A program made the position numbers and the translations under genes. A stretch of DNA of 12,540 bases, taken from positions 7,863 to 20,402 of the forward strand of contig PMGP01000122.1 of the NCBI GenBank assembly GCA_003156235.1. The letters run 5' to 3'. Positions 1-7,098 of the stretch are shown piece by piece. The DNA is from Acidobacteriaceae bacterium. Its GTDB lineage: Bacteria > Acidobacteriota > Terriglobia > Terriglobales > Acidobacteriaceae. Within the stretch, counting starts at the first letter, position 1, and the number at the start of each line of letters is the position of its first letter. The notes under the pieces are model-generated. The model had not been told where the DNA came from. It searched no databases and was given only the letters and a program-made list of their open reading frames with translations.

Positions 1-2691
1 CCCATTATCATTCTGGGACTTACTTCAGATAAGTACGACAAGCCGATCCTCTACGACGAGGCGTCGTCGGTTATTGCGCAAAAACTCTCGCAAATCGCGG
101 GCGTGGGACAGGTTTCGGTCGGCGGCGGCGCCGGTCCTTCCGTGCGCGTGGAAGTAAATCCCACACTGCTTAACAGTCACGGACTTACACTCCAGAATAT
201 TCAGTCTGTATTGAGTCAGCAGAATGCCCATGAGCCGGCAGGCCAGATCTCGGACGGAATCACCACCGCGGACATCGTCACCAACGACCAGATCTCCCAT
301 GCCGACCAATTTAAGCCTCTTATCGTCGGATACAACAACGGAGCCGCGATCCGGCTCGCCGATGTAGCCGGCGTCTCGGACTCGACGCAGAACATTCGCA
401 CGGCGGGCTACCTGAATGGCACACCCTCGATCACCATTATGATCTTTCGCCAGCCGGGCGCCAATATCATCGACACCGTCGATCGTGTCCGCGCAGAATT
501 GCCTTCGATTCAAGCCTCCATTCCGCAAGGCATCAAGACCACTATCGTTCTTGACCGCACCACGACGATCCGCGCGTCTGTCAGCGATGTAGAGCGTACT
601 CTTATCCTCTCCGTCATCCTGGTGATTCTTGTCGTCTTCATGTTTCTGCGCAACTGGCGAGCTACGCTCATTCCCACTGTCGCCGTTCCCGCTTCGCTCA
701 TTGGCACCTTCGCGGTCATGTATCTGTTCGGCTTCAGCATCGACAATCTGTCGCTCATGGCATTGACGATCTCGACGGGCTTCGTCGTCGATGATGCGAT
801 TGTGGTGATGGAGAACATATCCCGTCTGCGCGAAGCTGGCATACCGCCCATGAAGGCCGCCTTTCAAGGTTCCAAGGAGATAGGATTCACCATTATTTCC
901 ATCAGCCTTTCGCTGATCGCCGTATTCATACCGATTCTTCTCATGAGCGGCATCGTCGGCCGCCTCTTCCGCGAGTTTGCGATCACTCTGTCAACCGCCA
1001 TTGTTGTCTCGATGCTTATCTCGCTGACCACGACGCCCATGATGTGCGCCTATCTGCTCAAGGATGAGAGAACGGTCACGCACGGACGCCTATATCAAAT
1101 AAGTGAGCGGGGATTTACGCGGATGCTCTCTGCTTACAGCCGGACTCTGGCGTGGGTACTGAAGCATCCCGGGCCCATGTTGACCCTGCTGCTGCTCACC
1201 ATTGCGTTGAACTTCTATCTCATTGTCATCATCCCCAAGGGATTCTTTCCGCAGCAAGATACAGGAGCCATCACAGGCCGTGTGCGAGGGCCGCAGGACG
1301 CATCGTTTCCGGTGATGGACAACTCAGTTTTACAACTGGAAAAGGTCATCAAGGCAGACCCGGCAATCGCCAACGTGATTGCATTCACGGGCGGCAGCGG
1401 CGCATCAAACGGCGGTTCCCTTTATATCGCGCTGAAGCCGCTGAATGTGCGCAAAGATTCAGCGGCGGCCATTATCGACCGCTTGCGGCCCAAGATGAAC
1501 CGGCTTCCGGTCGCTTCGTCCTTCCTCCAGGCGGCGCAGGATCTGCGCATTGGAGGGCGATCCAGCAATGCCATGTACCAATACACAATTCAGTCGGACA
1601 GCATAGGGGATCTGGCGCATTGGGGCCCCATCCTGTTAGCGGGGATGCAGAAGATTCCCGGTTTCCAGGATGTGAGCAGCGATGCGCAGAATAGCGGATT
1701 GCAGGAACTTATCAGCTACGATCGCTCCACCGCCGCTCGGCTGGGCATTACTCCGCAGTCTCTGGATACCTCCCTCTACAGCGCATTCGGACAGTCAGAA
1801 GTCTCCATCATTTATACACAGTTGAACCAATATTACGTGGTGCTGGAGGTTGCGCCGCAGTACTGGCAGAGTCCCGATGGCTTGAAGAACATTTACCTGA
1901 ACACCACGGGCAGCGGCATCATTCCGCTTTCTTCGGTCAGCTCCGCCCAGCCAAGCACCACGCCGCTCGTCATCAATCACACCAGTTCCTTTCCATCCGT
2001 CACCGTCTCATTCAATCTTGCCGAGAATATGTCGTTGAGCGACGCCACCCGGTTAGTCTCCCAGATGCAGGAACGGCTGAATATGCCGCAAACCGTCCGA
2101 GGCTTCTTTGCCGGGACGGCGGCAGCTTATCAGACCTCGCTGAGCAGCGAGCCTCTTCTCATTGGCACAGCTTTGCTCGCAGTCTACATTGTTCTTGGCA
2201 TCCTGTATGAGAGTCTGATCCATCCCCTCACCATCATCTCCACCTTACCGTCAGCGAGCGTGGGAGCCATGCTTGCGCTTATGCTGTTCAAGATCGACCT
2301 CAATGTGATCTCGATCATCGGCATCATCCTGCTGATCGGAATCGTGAAAAAGAACGCTATCATGATGATCGACTTTGCCCTGGTTGCGGAACGGGAACGC
2401 GGCAAGACCACCACCGAGGCCATCTTTGAAGCTTGCCAGCTTCGCTTCCGCCCCATCCTCATGACCACTATGGCCGCATTGTTTGGTGCGTTGCCGCTGG
2501 CCTTCGGCACCGGAACCGGCTCCGAACTCAGGCGCCCGCTTGGCATCACCATCGTGGGCGGACTGATCGTGAGCCAGATGCTGACTCTCTACACCACGCC
2601 TGTCGTCTATCTGTTCTTTGATCGCATGCGCCTGCGCTTTAAGGGCGAACAACCCGTTGCCCAACGCCACGAAGCCGCTGAGGCATCCTAG
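1..2691 (+). CDS. RND multidrug efflux permease, MdtB/MdtC-like, 5'-truncated by window edge
   Basis: Inner-membrane proton-driven pump of the HAE1 RND family, which works as a trimer with a periplasmic adaptor and an outer-membrane channel. The frame is open from base 1 with no stop, and the first residues (ILGLTSDKYD, then GVGQVSVGG) match the first periplasmic porter domain, so about 130-140 N-terminal residues lie outside the window; 896 residues are visible against the usual 1020-1060. Visible features, numbered from base 1: TM2 near 201-217; TM4 motif GFVVDDAIVVMEN with the paired proton-relay Asp at 264-265 (bases 790-795); a large second periplasmic loop between about 1235 and 2155; the last TM bundle from about 2155 to 2620; GIVKKNAIMM with Lys784 aligned to AcrB Lys940. 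The loop wording (FLQAAQDLRIGGR, LGITPQSLDTSLYSAFGQ) is more like MdtB/MdtC/MuxB than AcrB. All relay residues are present, so it should be functional. It is followed after 26 bases by the outer-membrane factor, implying one operon. Confidence 0.96.
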   Translation, partial: PIIILGLTSDKYDKPILYDEASSVIAQKLSQIAGVGQVSVGGGAGPSVRVEVNPTLLNSHGLTLQNIQSVLSQQNAHEPAGQISDGITTADIVTNDQISHADQFKPLIVGYNNGAAIRLADVAGVSDSTQNIRTAGYLNGTPSITIMIFRQPGANIIDTVDRVRAELPSIQASIPQGIKTTIVLDRTTTIRASVSDVERTLILSVILVILVVFMFLRNWRATLIPTVAVPASLIGTFAVMYLFGFSIDNLSLMALTISTGFVVDDAIVVMENISRLREAGIPPMKAAFQGSKEIGFTIISISLSLIAVFIPILLMSGIVGRLFREFAITLSTAIVVSMLISLTTTPMMCAYLLKDERTVTHGRLYQISERGFTRMLSAYSRTLAWVLKHPGPMLTLLLLTIALNFYLIVIIPKGFFPQQDTGAITGRVRGPQDASFPVMDNSVLQLEKVIKADPAIANVIAFTGGSGASNGGSLYIALKPLNVRKDSAAAIIDRLRPKMNRLPVASSFLQAAQDLRIGGRSSNAMYQYTIQSDSIGDLAHWGPILLAGMQKIPGFQDVSSDAQNSGLQELISYDRSTAARLGITPQSLDTSLYSAFGQSEVSIIYTQLNQYYVVLEVAPQYWQSPDGLKNIYLNTTGSGIIPLSSVSSAQPSTTPLVINHTSSFPSVTVSFNLAENMSLSDATRLVSQMQERLNMPQTVRGFFAGTAAAYQTSLSSEPLLIGTALLAVYIVLGILYESLIHPLTIISTLPSASVGAMLALMLFKIDLNVISIIGIILLIGIVKKNAIMMIDFALVAERERGKTTTEAIFEACQLRFRPILMTTMAALFGALPLAFGTGTGSELRRPLGITIVGGLIVSQMLTLYTTPVVYLFFDRMRLRFKGEQPVAQRHEAAEAS

Positions 2692-2705
2692 CAAAGGGTG
2701 AATTT

Positions 2706-2709
2706 GGAG
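2706..2709 (+). promoter_or_regulatory. Ribosome binding site GGAG of the outer-membrane factor
   Basis: GGAG sits 8 bases before ATG 2718. A GTG in the same frame at 2709 overlaps this site and cannot use it, so ATG 2718 is the preferred start. Confidence 0.65.
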
Positions 2710-2717
2710 TGTTGGTT

Positions 2718-4253
2718 ATGAAGAAATTGATCGTGCAATTCCGGCAGCCGTTCATAACTCTATGCACGCTCTCTGTCGCTGTGTTCTGCGCGATGCTGGC
2801 CGGATGCAATGTGGGACCAAAGTATATTCCGCCCACGGTGACGGCGCCTTCGGCCTTCAAAGAGTCGCCTGCGCAATTCAAGGAATCCGATGGATGGACC
2901 GTTGCGCAGCCCCAAGACGCGGCTCTGCGCGGCAAGTGGTGGGAGATCTACAACCAGACGGAATTGAATTCGCTCGAGGATCAACTCAATATCGACAACC
3001 AGAATATCCGGCAGGCCTTCGAGAACTTTATGGAAGCGCGAGCCCTGGTGCGCGAGGCGCGGTCGCAGTATTTCCCCACGGTAAGTGTAGGAGGCTCTTA
3101 CACCCGCTCACAGGCTTCTTCCAACTTATCTTCCGGGGCGAGCACGGGCACAACCAGCAGCCAGCAGACGCAGTTGTTTTCTTTGCCGGCCAATCTCTCC
3201 TGGGAGCCCGACCTCTGGGGAAAGGTGCGTAATGCCGTGCGCGCCAGCCAATACACGGCGCAATTGAGCGCGGCCGACCTTGAGAATGAACGGCTAACGG
3301 AGCAGGCCAGCCTGGCCGAGTTCTTCTTTGAGATTCGCGGCCAGGATGCACTGCAAAAGATACTCAATGAAACAGTGGAAGTCGACAAGAAAGCACTTGA
3401 AGTCGTGCGGGCTGCCTATGATACCGGCGTTGGCGACCAGATCTCCGTTGTCGAGGCACAGACAACTCTGGAGAGCGCGCAATCGGCGGCAATCAATCTC
3501 GGAATTGCGCGAGCGCATTACGAGCACGCGATGGCCATGCTCATCGGCAAGCAGGCTTCGACGTTTAACCTCCCCGTTGTTCCCAGAACGAGCGCGCCTC
3601 CGGCCATTCCTCTTGGCCTTCCATCACAACTACTCGAACGGCGTCCTGACATTGCTGCCGCTGAGCGAAACATGGCCGCCGCCAACGCGAAGATTGGCGT
3701 AGCAGTCGCTGCCTTCTATCCTGCTCTGACGCTCTCCGCCACCGGCGGCGTGGAAAGCTCGGCCATCAAGAACCTGCTGGAATGGCCCAGCCGCTTCTGG
3801 TCCGTCGGCCCATCGATCTCCGAGACCGTATACGATGCGGGCCTGCGTCGCGCCACCGTAAATCAATACAAAGCCACCTATAATGCAGATCTTGCCGCCT
3901 ATCGCCAGACTGTCCTGACAGCCTTCCAGCAGGTGGAAGACTCGCTCGCGGCGGTTCGCATCCTGTCGCAGCAGATACGGCGCCAGCAGGAAGCCGTGGA
4001 TTCATCACAGACGTTTCTGCGGCTTGAACTGGGGCGCTACGAAACCGGCATCGATCCTTACATCGACGTGACCATAGCGCAGACCACCTTGCTCGCCAAT
4101 CAGCAGTCCCTAGCAACTCTCAAAATTCAGCAAATGACAGCTTCAGTTCAACTAATTGAGGCCCTGGGTGGGGGGTGGGACCGGTCGCAGTTGCCTACGC
4201 CTTCTCAGGTCACGCAGAAGCCTTCAAAGGCAGAGACCGCAATTCGGCATTAG
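2718..4253 (+). CDS. Outer-membrane efflux lipoprotein, NodT/OprM-type (TolC superfamily)
   Basis: Trimeric outer-membrane channel that completes the tripartite RND pump encoded just upstream. It has 511 residues from ATG 2718, a typical length for the NodT family. The N-terminus is a lipoprotein signal: charged MKK, hydrophobic stretch, then lipobox LAGC with the acylated Cys at 30, followed by NVGPKYIPP, the standard start of mature OprM/NodT proteins. Two outer-membrane-efflux repeats follow, with the family motifs SWEPDLWGKVRNAVRAS in the first and LLERRPDIAAAERNMAAANA plus FYPALTLSATGG in the second. Near the C-terminus come LELGRYETGIDPYIDV and LIEALGGGWD, also typical. It lies 26 bases after the permease on the same strand; the adaptor protein would be expected upstream, outside the window. 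The family is sure; the substrate cannot be read from the sequence. Confidence 0.96.
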   Translation: MKKLIVQFRQPFITLCTLSVAVFCAMLAGCNVGPKYIPPTVTAPSAFKESPAQFKESDGWTVAQPQDAALRGKWWEIYNQTELNSLEDQLNIDNQNIRQAFENFMEARALVREARSQYFPTVSVGGSYTRSQASSNLSSGASTGTTSSQQTQLFSLPANLSWEPDLWGKVRNAVRASQYTAQLSAADLENERLTEQASLAEFFFEIRGQDALQKILNETVEVDKKALEVVRAAYDTGVGDQISVVEAQTTLESAQSAAINLGIARAHYEHAMAMLIGKQASTFNLPVVPRTSAPPAIPLGLPSQLLERRPDIAAAERNMAAANAKIGVAVAAFYPALTLSATGGVESSAIKNLLEWPSRFWSVGPSISETVYDAGLRRATVNQYKATYNADLAAYRQTVLTAFQQVEDSLAAVRILSQQIRRQQEAVDSSQTFLRLELGRYETGIDPYIDVTIAQTTLLANQQSLATLKIQQMTASVQLIEALGGGWDRSQLPTPSQVTQKPSKAETAIRH

Positions 4254-4557
4254 ATCGCAGAGGCCTTTGTTTCGCGTGAGATAGTAGCACTTTGTGTTAC
4301 TGAGAATGTCCGGAACGATGTGCTCTCGATGGCCACGAATGCTAAACAGAAGAGATTGACGTTCTCGGGTCATCTCGTGGACAGATGCTCGGGTAAGCGG
4401 CCTTCGAGAACTGCGATTCCCCTCACTGACGCTGACGTTTGCTATGAGCAGGACGCACCCCGACAGTGCTCGGGCCAGCAGTATACCCGGTCACTGACGA
4501 AAAGGTTGGCTCCACCTCACTTGCACAGGGAGCATATAGCAACACGAGGACGCACGT
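4254..4557 (+). other. Intergenic stretch after the efflux operon
   Basis: No convincing gene in either strand. Open frames here lack ribosome binding sites and recognisable protein patterns. The only structure seen is an imperfect hairpin at 4282-4302 and the Shine-Dalgarno-like GAGGA at 4546-4550 that belongs to the following pseudogene. Confidence 0.5.
4282..4302 (+). terminator. Possible hairpin end of the efflux operon
   Basis: AGTAGCAC and GTGTTACT form an 8-bp stem with one G-U pair around a TTT loop, 29 bases after the outer-membrane factor stop codon. There is no T-tract after the stem and the loop is tight, so it is at best a weak terminator or RNA-processing stem. Confidence 0.25.
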
Positions 4558-4829
4558 ATGCACTTCGACAAATTATTCTTTGGTACCCTCCGAATCGATG
4601 GCAGCACATACAAGCAGGACCTGGCGATCAACCGCGGAGAGATTCACAACCGTAAGAAGATGCCTTCCAAGAAATTCTGTGACGAGTTTGGTCATATGCC
4701 CCGCCCATCGAAGAAGAGATCCCTTGGAAATGCCACCGACTTGTGATTGGTACTGGAGCATACGGCAGTATGCCGGTTATGAAAGAAGTAAAACTTGAGG
4801 CGGAACGAGGGGGAACCACTCCAGAGTAA
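4558..4829 (+). pseudogene. Mth938-like domain protein, frameshifted and C-terminally truncated
   Basis: ATG 4558 follows GAGGA (4546-4550) at a good spacing of 7 bases. The first frame reads MHFDKLFFGTLRIDGSTY, then NRGEIHNRKKMPSKKF and DEFGHMP, which I recognise as the N-terminal half of the small Mth938-like (DUF498-type) domain protein common in acidobacteria. That frame then runs into nonsense, while the next frame takes up the family sequence at 4707: IEEEIPWKCHRLVIGTGAYG, then SMPVMKEVKLEAER. One base has been lost in the C-rich stretch at about 4698-4706. The second frame ends at TAA 4827-4829 after ERGGTTPE, so roughly the last 30-40 residues of the normal ~115-120 residue fold are also missing. 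Both lesions together argue for a true pseudogene and not a sequencing slip. The function of the family is not established. Recognition is by memory of the family pattern, not by a search. Confidence 0.72.
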
Positions 4830-4854
4830 CCGGGATTGGCCTCATCCAGAATCC

Positions 4855-5124
4855 TCAGGCCGACAGTGCCATCGGCCTATTTTGGACCGCATTGATCTGA
4901 ACTGGTTTTTCCATTTCCAAAGTTCCGGTAGCCATCCAGCGTTGATGGAACTTGCCGTTACAAACGGATCCACAAGCGTGTCGGTATCTATTGTTCATAG
5001 TCTTTTCAGATAGTTTGGCTGAGCGGAATTCTCCTGACTTCTTGTCAATCCACGCTGCCCACCAATGGTTGGTGTCTCTTTTGTCAGCTCCGCAAGCGTC
5101 GCAACACACTACATTCCTTACCAT
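4855..5124 (-). CDS. Small Cys-rich zinc-ribbon-like hypothetical protein
   Basis: An 89-residue protein. It begins MVRNVVCCDACGADKRDTNH, then WWAAW, and later has RHACGSVCNGKFHQRWM. The pairs C8-x2-C11 and C51-x3-C55, with His20, His49 and His60 nearby, look like a zinc-ribbon-type metal site with about 39 residues between the knuckles. The phrase CDxCG-(A)-x-K-x-(x)-T-NHW resembles short uncharacterised acidobacterial proteins, but I cannot name a family. ATG 5124 has GAGG 5 bases upstream on the minus strand (AGTGAGGTTGAT before ATG), which supports real translation. The last 20 or so residues look unconserved and overlap the hairpin at 4857-4878. It is convergent with the Mth938 pseudogene, so it may be an accessory gene or itself a relic. 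No function is proposed beyond probable zinc binding. Confidence 0.55.
   Translation of the reverse strand: MVRNVVCCDACGADKRDTNHWWAAWIDKKSGEFRSAKLSEKTMNNRYRHACGSVCNGKFHQRWMATGTLEMEKPVQINAVQNRPMALSA
4857..4883 (+). terminator. Probable rho-independent terminator behind the Mth938 relic
   Basis: AGGCCGA (4857-4863) and TCGGCCT (4872-4878) form a perfect 7-bp GC-rich stem with an 8-base loop, followed by ATTTT. It lies 27 bases after the pseudogene stop on the same strand. The hairpin also covers the last codons of the convergent small gene on the minus strand. Confidence 0.5.
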
Positions 5125-5465
5125 ATCAACCTCACTGAAAACTCAACTGAGAACTCAATGAACATTCGGACCTACTCGTGTAAACGAGACAAGACAGTAT
5201 CCGCATTTTCTAGCCAAATCCGTCGCCGAAGGTGCTCGGCGTTACAAGTAACGTCGAACACAGGGGCTATGTTAGTTTGAGTCAGCGGATAATGGCCGCC
5301 CACTCAAGCACTGGCCTTTGGGCCGGATAGAGGACGACTAGTTCAGGAATGAAGCGCAACTGTTGGCTCTTTCCAGGACACAGTTGTCTGTTAACGTCAT
5401 GGGAACACGTCTGCCGCAGTCATCAAGCGCATTGACCGAGGCGTAGTGGCTTCCCAGGATACCGC
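5125..5465. other. Intergenic stretch between the small gene and the Crp/Fnr gene
   Basis: No gene could be supported. It should contain the promoter of the small minus-strand gene, but no convincing -35/-10 pair was found. Two small inverted repeats are visible: CTCGT-GTAA-ACGAG (5175-5188) and CGTTAC-AA-GTAACG (5240-5253). They are short enough to be chance, although the second could be an operator. Confidence 0.4.
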
Positions 5466-6233
5466 TCAGTCATGTAGCACAATGTTGACCAAGGAACTAT
5501 TGATGACCATCCCGGCACCGCTGTAGTCGATGTAGCCGAGATCGCGGAACCGATTGAGGAAGAAACTGACACGGGATCTGGTGGTGCCAATCATTTCCGC
5601 CAGCGTCTCCTGGCTGATCTTGGCTATGACCGGAATGGGCTTCGAATCCTGGCCGAAGTTAGCCATCAGCATGAGCAGTCTGGCAAGACGCTTTTCGCTG
5701 GAATTGAACAGATGGTCAACCAAATCAGCTTGCATGCGGATGTTGCGGGAGAGCAGGTGCGCGAGGAATTGCTCGGCGAACTCCGGCTCGCGATGGAGAA
5801 GTTCCTGCATGACCGTCTTTTCGATGCGAATGATCGTGCTGGGTTGAAGTGCATTCGCAGAGGAAATGCGATGCGACTCACCAGCCAGGGAAGCCTCACC
5901 GAAAAAGCTGCCCGCCGGGAGGTGGGCGATCACGGCTTCCTTGCCGCTCATCGACACAACGGTGAGCTTGACCTTGCCACTCTGGATGTAGAAAACCGCA
6001 TTGTCCGGATCGCCCTGCGAATAGATGGAATCGCCGGTCAGGTAGTCGCGCCGCGATTTGCCAACCATGAGCTTGTTCAGCGGAATCTCAAGGTCGAAGG
6101 CGAAACTCTTACCCTGCAAAGCGCCAATCTCGTTCGAAACAACCCTTAACTTATGATGCGCAGCCTGAGCAAAGGAGCGGCCCCGCGGAAACCTGGGCGC
6201 TGTGCTCGACATAGTAGCGAAGTTGGTAGCCAT
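5466..6233 (-). CDS. Crp/Fnr-family transcriptional regulator
   Basis: A 255-residue DNA-binding regulator. A cyclic-nucleotide-binding-like beta-roll spans about 60-150 (GDSIYSQGDPDNAVFYIQSG; GSFFGEASLAGES at 109-120, then HRISSANAL). The helix linking the halves is near 140-175. A winged helix-turn-helix lies at about 203-236: ISQETLAEMIGTTRSRVSFF, then LNRFRDLGYI. The Glu of the classic Crp recognition helix (R-E-T-V) is replaced (R-S-R-V), so its DNA site probably differs from the E. coli one. There are no clustered N-terminal cysteines, so it is not an Fnr-type iron-sulphur sensor; the effector is unknown. ATG 6233 is preceded on the minus strand by AAAGG with 8 bases spacing. The gene is last in the minus-strand signalling block. 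A copy of the duplicated TGTAGG module ends 101 bases upstream of its start, and a TTGACA (minus strand, bases 6310-6305) could be its -35, though no good -10 follows. Confidence 0.93.
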   Translation of the reverse strand: MATNFATMSSTAPRFPRGRSFAQAAHHKLRVVSNEIGALQGKSFAFDLEIPLNKLMVGKSRRDYLTGDSIYSQGDPDNAVFYIQSGKVKLTVVSMSGKEAVIAHLPAGSFFGEASLAGESHRISSANALQPSTIIRIEKTVMQELLHREPEFAEQFLAHLLSRNIRMQADLVDHLFNSSEKRLARLLMLMANFGQDSKPIPVIAKISQETLAEMIGTTRSRVSFFLNRFRDLGYIDYSGAGMVINSSLVNIVLHD

Positions 6234-6334
6234 TATAGATGCCTTTCAATGTTACAGAGTGCGAGCAAAGGCATGAATTACCGTCATCCTTTGCGTTCCC
6301 AATTTGTCAAAGATACGGGGTTTGAAATAGAAGG

Positions 6335-6403
6335 AACATCAGCGAAAGCTATTATTGCTGTAGGCTTTGTTGCGCGAACTTTGTAGGATTTGCCTTACGC
6401 CGA
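6335..6403 (-). promoter_or_regulatory. Regulatory module copy 1, upstream of the Crp/Fnr gene
   Basis: Contains AACATCAGCGAAA (6335-6347), then TGTAGG at 6359 and TGTAGG at 6382, the second continuing to CCTTAC as an imperfect palindrome (TGTAGG-N5-CCTTAC). It aligns without gaps to 7024-7092 at 49 of 69 positions by hand count, with the same 24- and 23-base spacings. The order and symmetry suit paired operators for a dimeric LuxR/NarL-type regulator; which protein binds is inference. Confidence 0.6.
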
Positions 6404-6480
6404 AATAGCGGTTGCGTCGATCGAAATATAATTTACTGGCAGCAAACAGTCTCGTCAGGCCTCTGGCTGCGCAAATTTAT

Positions 6481-6530
6481 GCCTCCCCACCCTTGCGGCA
6501 AGAACAAGGACGCCGTAAGGGTGGGAAGGC
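6481..6530. repeat. Long imperfect hairpin, terminator-like or dispersed palindromic repeat
   Basis: The left arm GCCTCCCCACCCTTGCGGC (6481-6499) and right arm GCCGTAAGGGTGGGAAGGC (6512-6530) pair over 19 positions with one G-U pair and one mismatch, leaving a 12-base loop (6500-6511). It starts 33 bases after the stop codon of the minus-strand receiver-only gene, a natural place for a terminator, and continues on that strand into ATAAATTTG, which is AT-rich but not a clean T-tract. The CCCACCCTTGCGGC / AAGGGTGGG wording resembles palindromes I associate with dispersed repeats in acidobacterial genomes, so it may be a repetitive element that also serves as a terminator. Confidence 0.7.
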
Positions 6531-6562
6531 CACTATGGGTACAACAACAAGCGGTCAGAGAT

Positions 6563-6958
6563 CTAGTTTCTGTCCGGGTTCCGTGCAAATTTTGCGCCGA
6601 GGTCGAGTATCTTCCTGATCACCGGCGCCAGTTCTTCCGGAGCGCTGTCCTTGTTGACATAGGCGGCCGCACCGGCACGCATACAGCGCAATGCATACTG
6701 GCTCTCGGGCTGAACACTCACCATGATTACAGGGAGCCAGGGGTAAATCTGCTTCACGTCCTTAAGCACTTCGAACCCACTGCGTCCTGGCATATTGATG
6801 TCGAGCAACAGTACGTCAGGTCGAGTTCCAACCAACAGGGTCAGCACCTCTTCCCCGTCGGAGGCTTCGGAGAAGCTGGCGTCCGAAAATGCATCGACCA
6901 GAATCTCTCTCAGGCCGCGTCGTACGTTTGCGTGATCATCTGCTATCAGGATATTCAT
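6563..6958 (-). CDS. Single-domain (receiver-only) response regulator
   Basis: 131 residues forming one CheY-like receiver: acidic pair D7-D8 (IADDH), phospho-acceptor Asp53 (LLDINMPGRSG), switch Ser81 and conserved Lys103 (YVNKDSA). It aligns without gaps to residues 1-120 of the neighbouring NarL-type regulator with 76 identities by hand count (about 63%), so the two are close paralogues. The LuxR-type output domain is absent: after KILDLG the protein ends in a 10-residue tail, and no HTH sequence was found in the bases downstream before the hairpin at 6481-6530. Because all receiver residues are intact, it is probably a working phosphoryl acceptor, perhaps a phosphate sink, competitor or protein-protein regulator of the kinase, and not debris. 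ATG 6958 has only a weak site (CGGAC) upstream. It has its own upstream region with module copy 2, so it may be transcribed separately from the kinase pair. Confidence 0.9.
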   Translation of the reverse strand: MNILIADDHANVRRGLREILVDAFSDASFSEASDGEEVLTLLVGTRPDVLLLDINMPGRSGFEVLKDVKQIYPWLPVIMVSVQPESQYALRCMRAGAAAYVNKDSAPEELAPVIRKILDLGAKFARNPDRN

Positions 6959-7023
6959 TGTAGTGTCCGTTTGCTAGGCCGAAATGCGACCTGAAACTAC
7001 AATACCGTATATGGAAAGCAAGC

Positions 7024-7092
7024 AACATCAGCGAAAACCGTGATTTATGTAGGGTTAATTCCGCTAGCGCTGTAGGGTTATTCCTACACCGA
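7024..7092 (-). promoter_or_regulatory. Regulatory module copy 2, upstream of the receiver-only regulator
   Basis: Contains AACATCAGCGAAA (7024-7036), TGTAGGGTTAATTCC (7048-7062) and TGTAGGGTTATTCCTACA (7071-7088). The last is a perfect 6-6-6 inverted repeat (TGTAGG / CCTACA). It lies 65 bases upstream of the receiver-only start codon and just behind the NarL-type gene. The layout fits activator boxes placed upstream of a promoter reading on the minus strand. The matching copy lies before the Crp/Fnr gene. Confidence 0.65.
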
Positions 7093-7098
7093 CAAGCC

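Larger units (their letters stand above)
6234..6562. other. Intergenic region between the Crp/Fnr gene and the receiver-only regulator
   Basis: This 329-base gap holds no gene. It contains the Crp/Fnr leader with its ribosome site, regulatory module copy 1 (6335-6403) and the long hairpin at 6481-6530. The stretch 6404-6480 shows nothing I can name. Confidence 0.6.

Noticed and set aside
25..867. Long minus-strand open frame (280 codons) opposite the RND permease
   Set aside because: Antisense shadow of a certain gene; the Arg/Asp-rich composition is an artefact of the GC-rich third positions and no domain is recognisable.
5175..5188. Hairpin CTCGT-GTAA-ACGAG as a terminator or attenuator
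   Set aside because: Only a 5-bp stem, no T-tract, and no transcript is expected to end there.
6283..6310. Sigma-70 promoter for the Crp/Fnr gene with -35 TTGACA (minus strand)
   Set aside because: The -35 is perfect, but the best -10 at 16-17 bases spacing (GATGAC/ATGACG) is poor, so I do not call a promoter.
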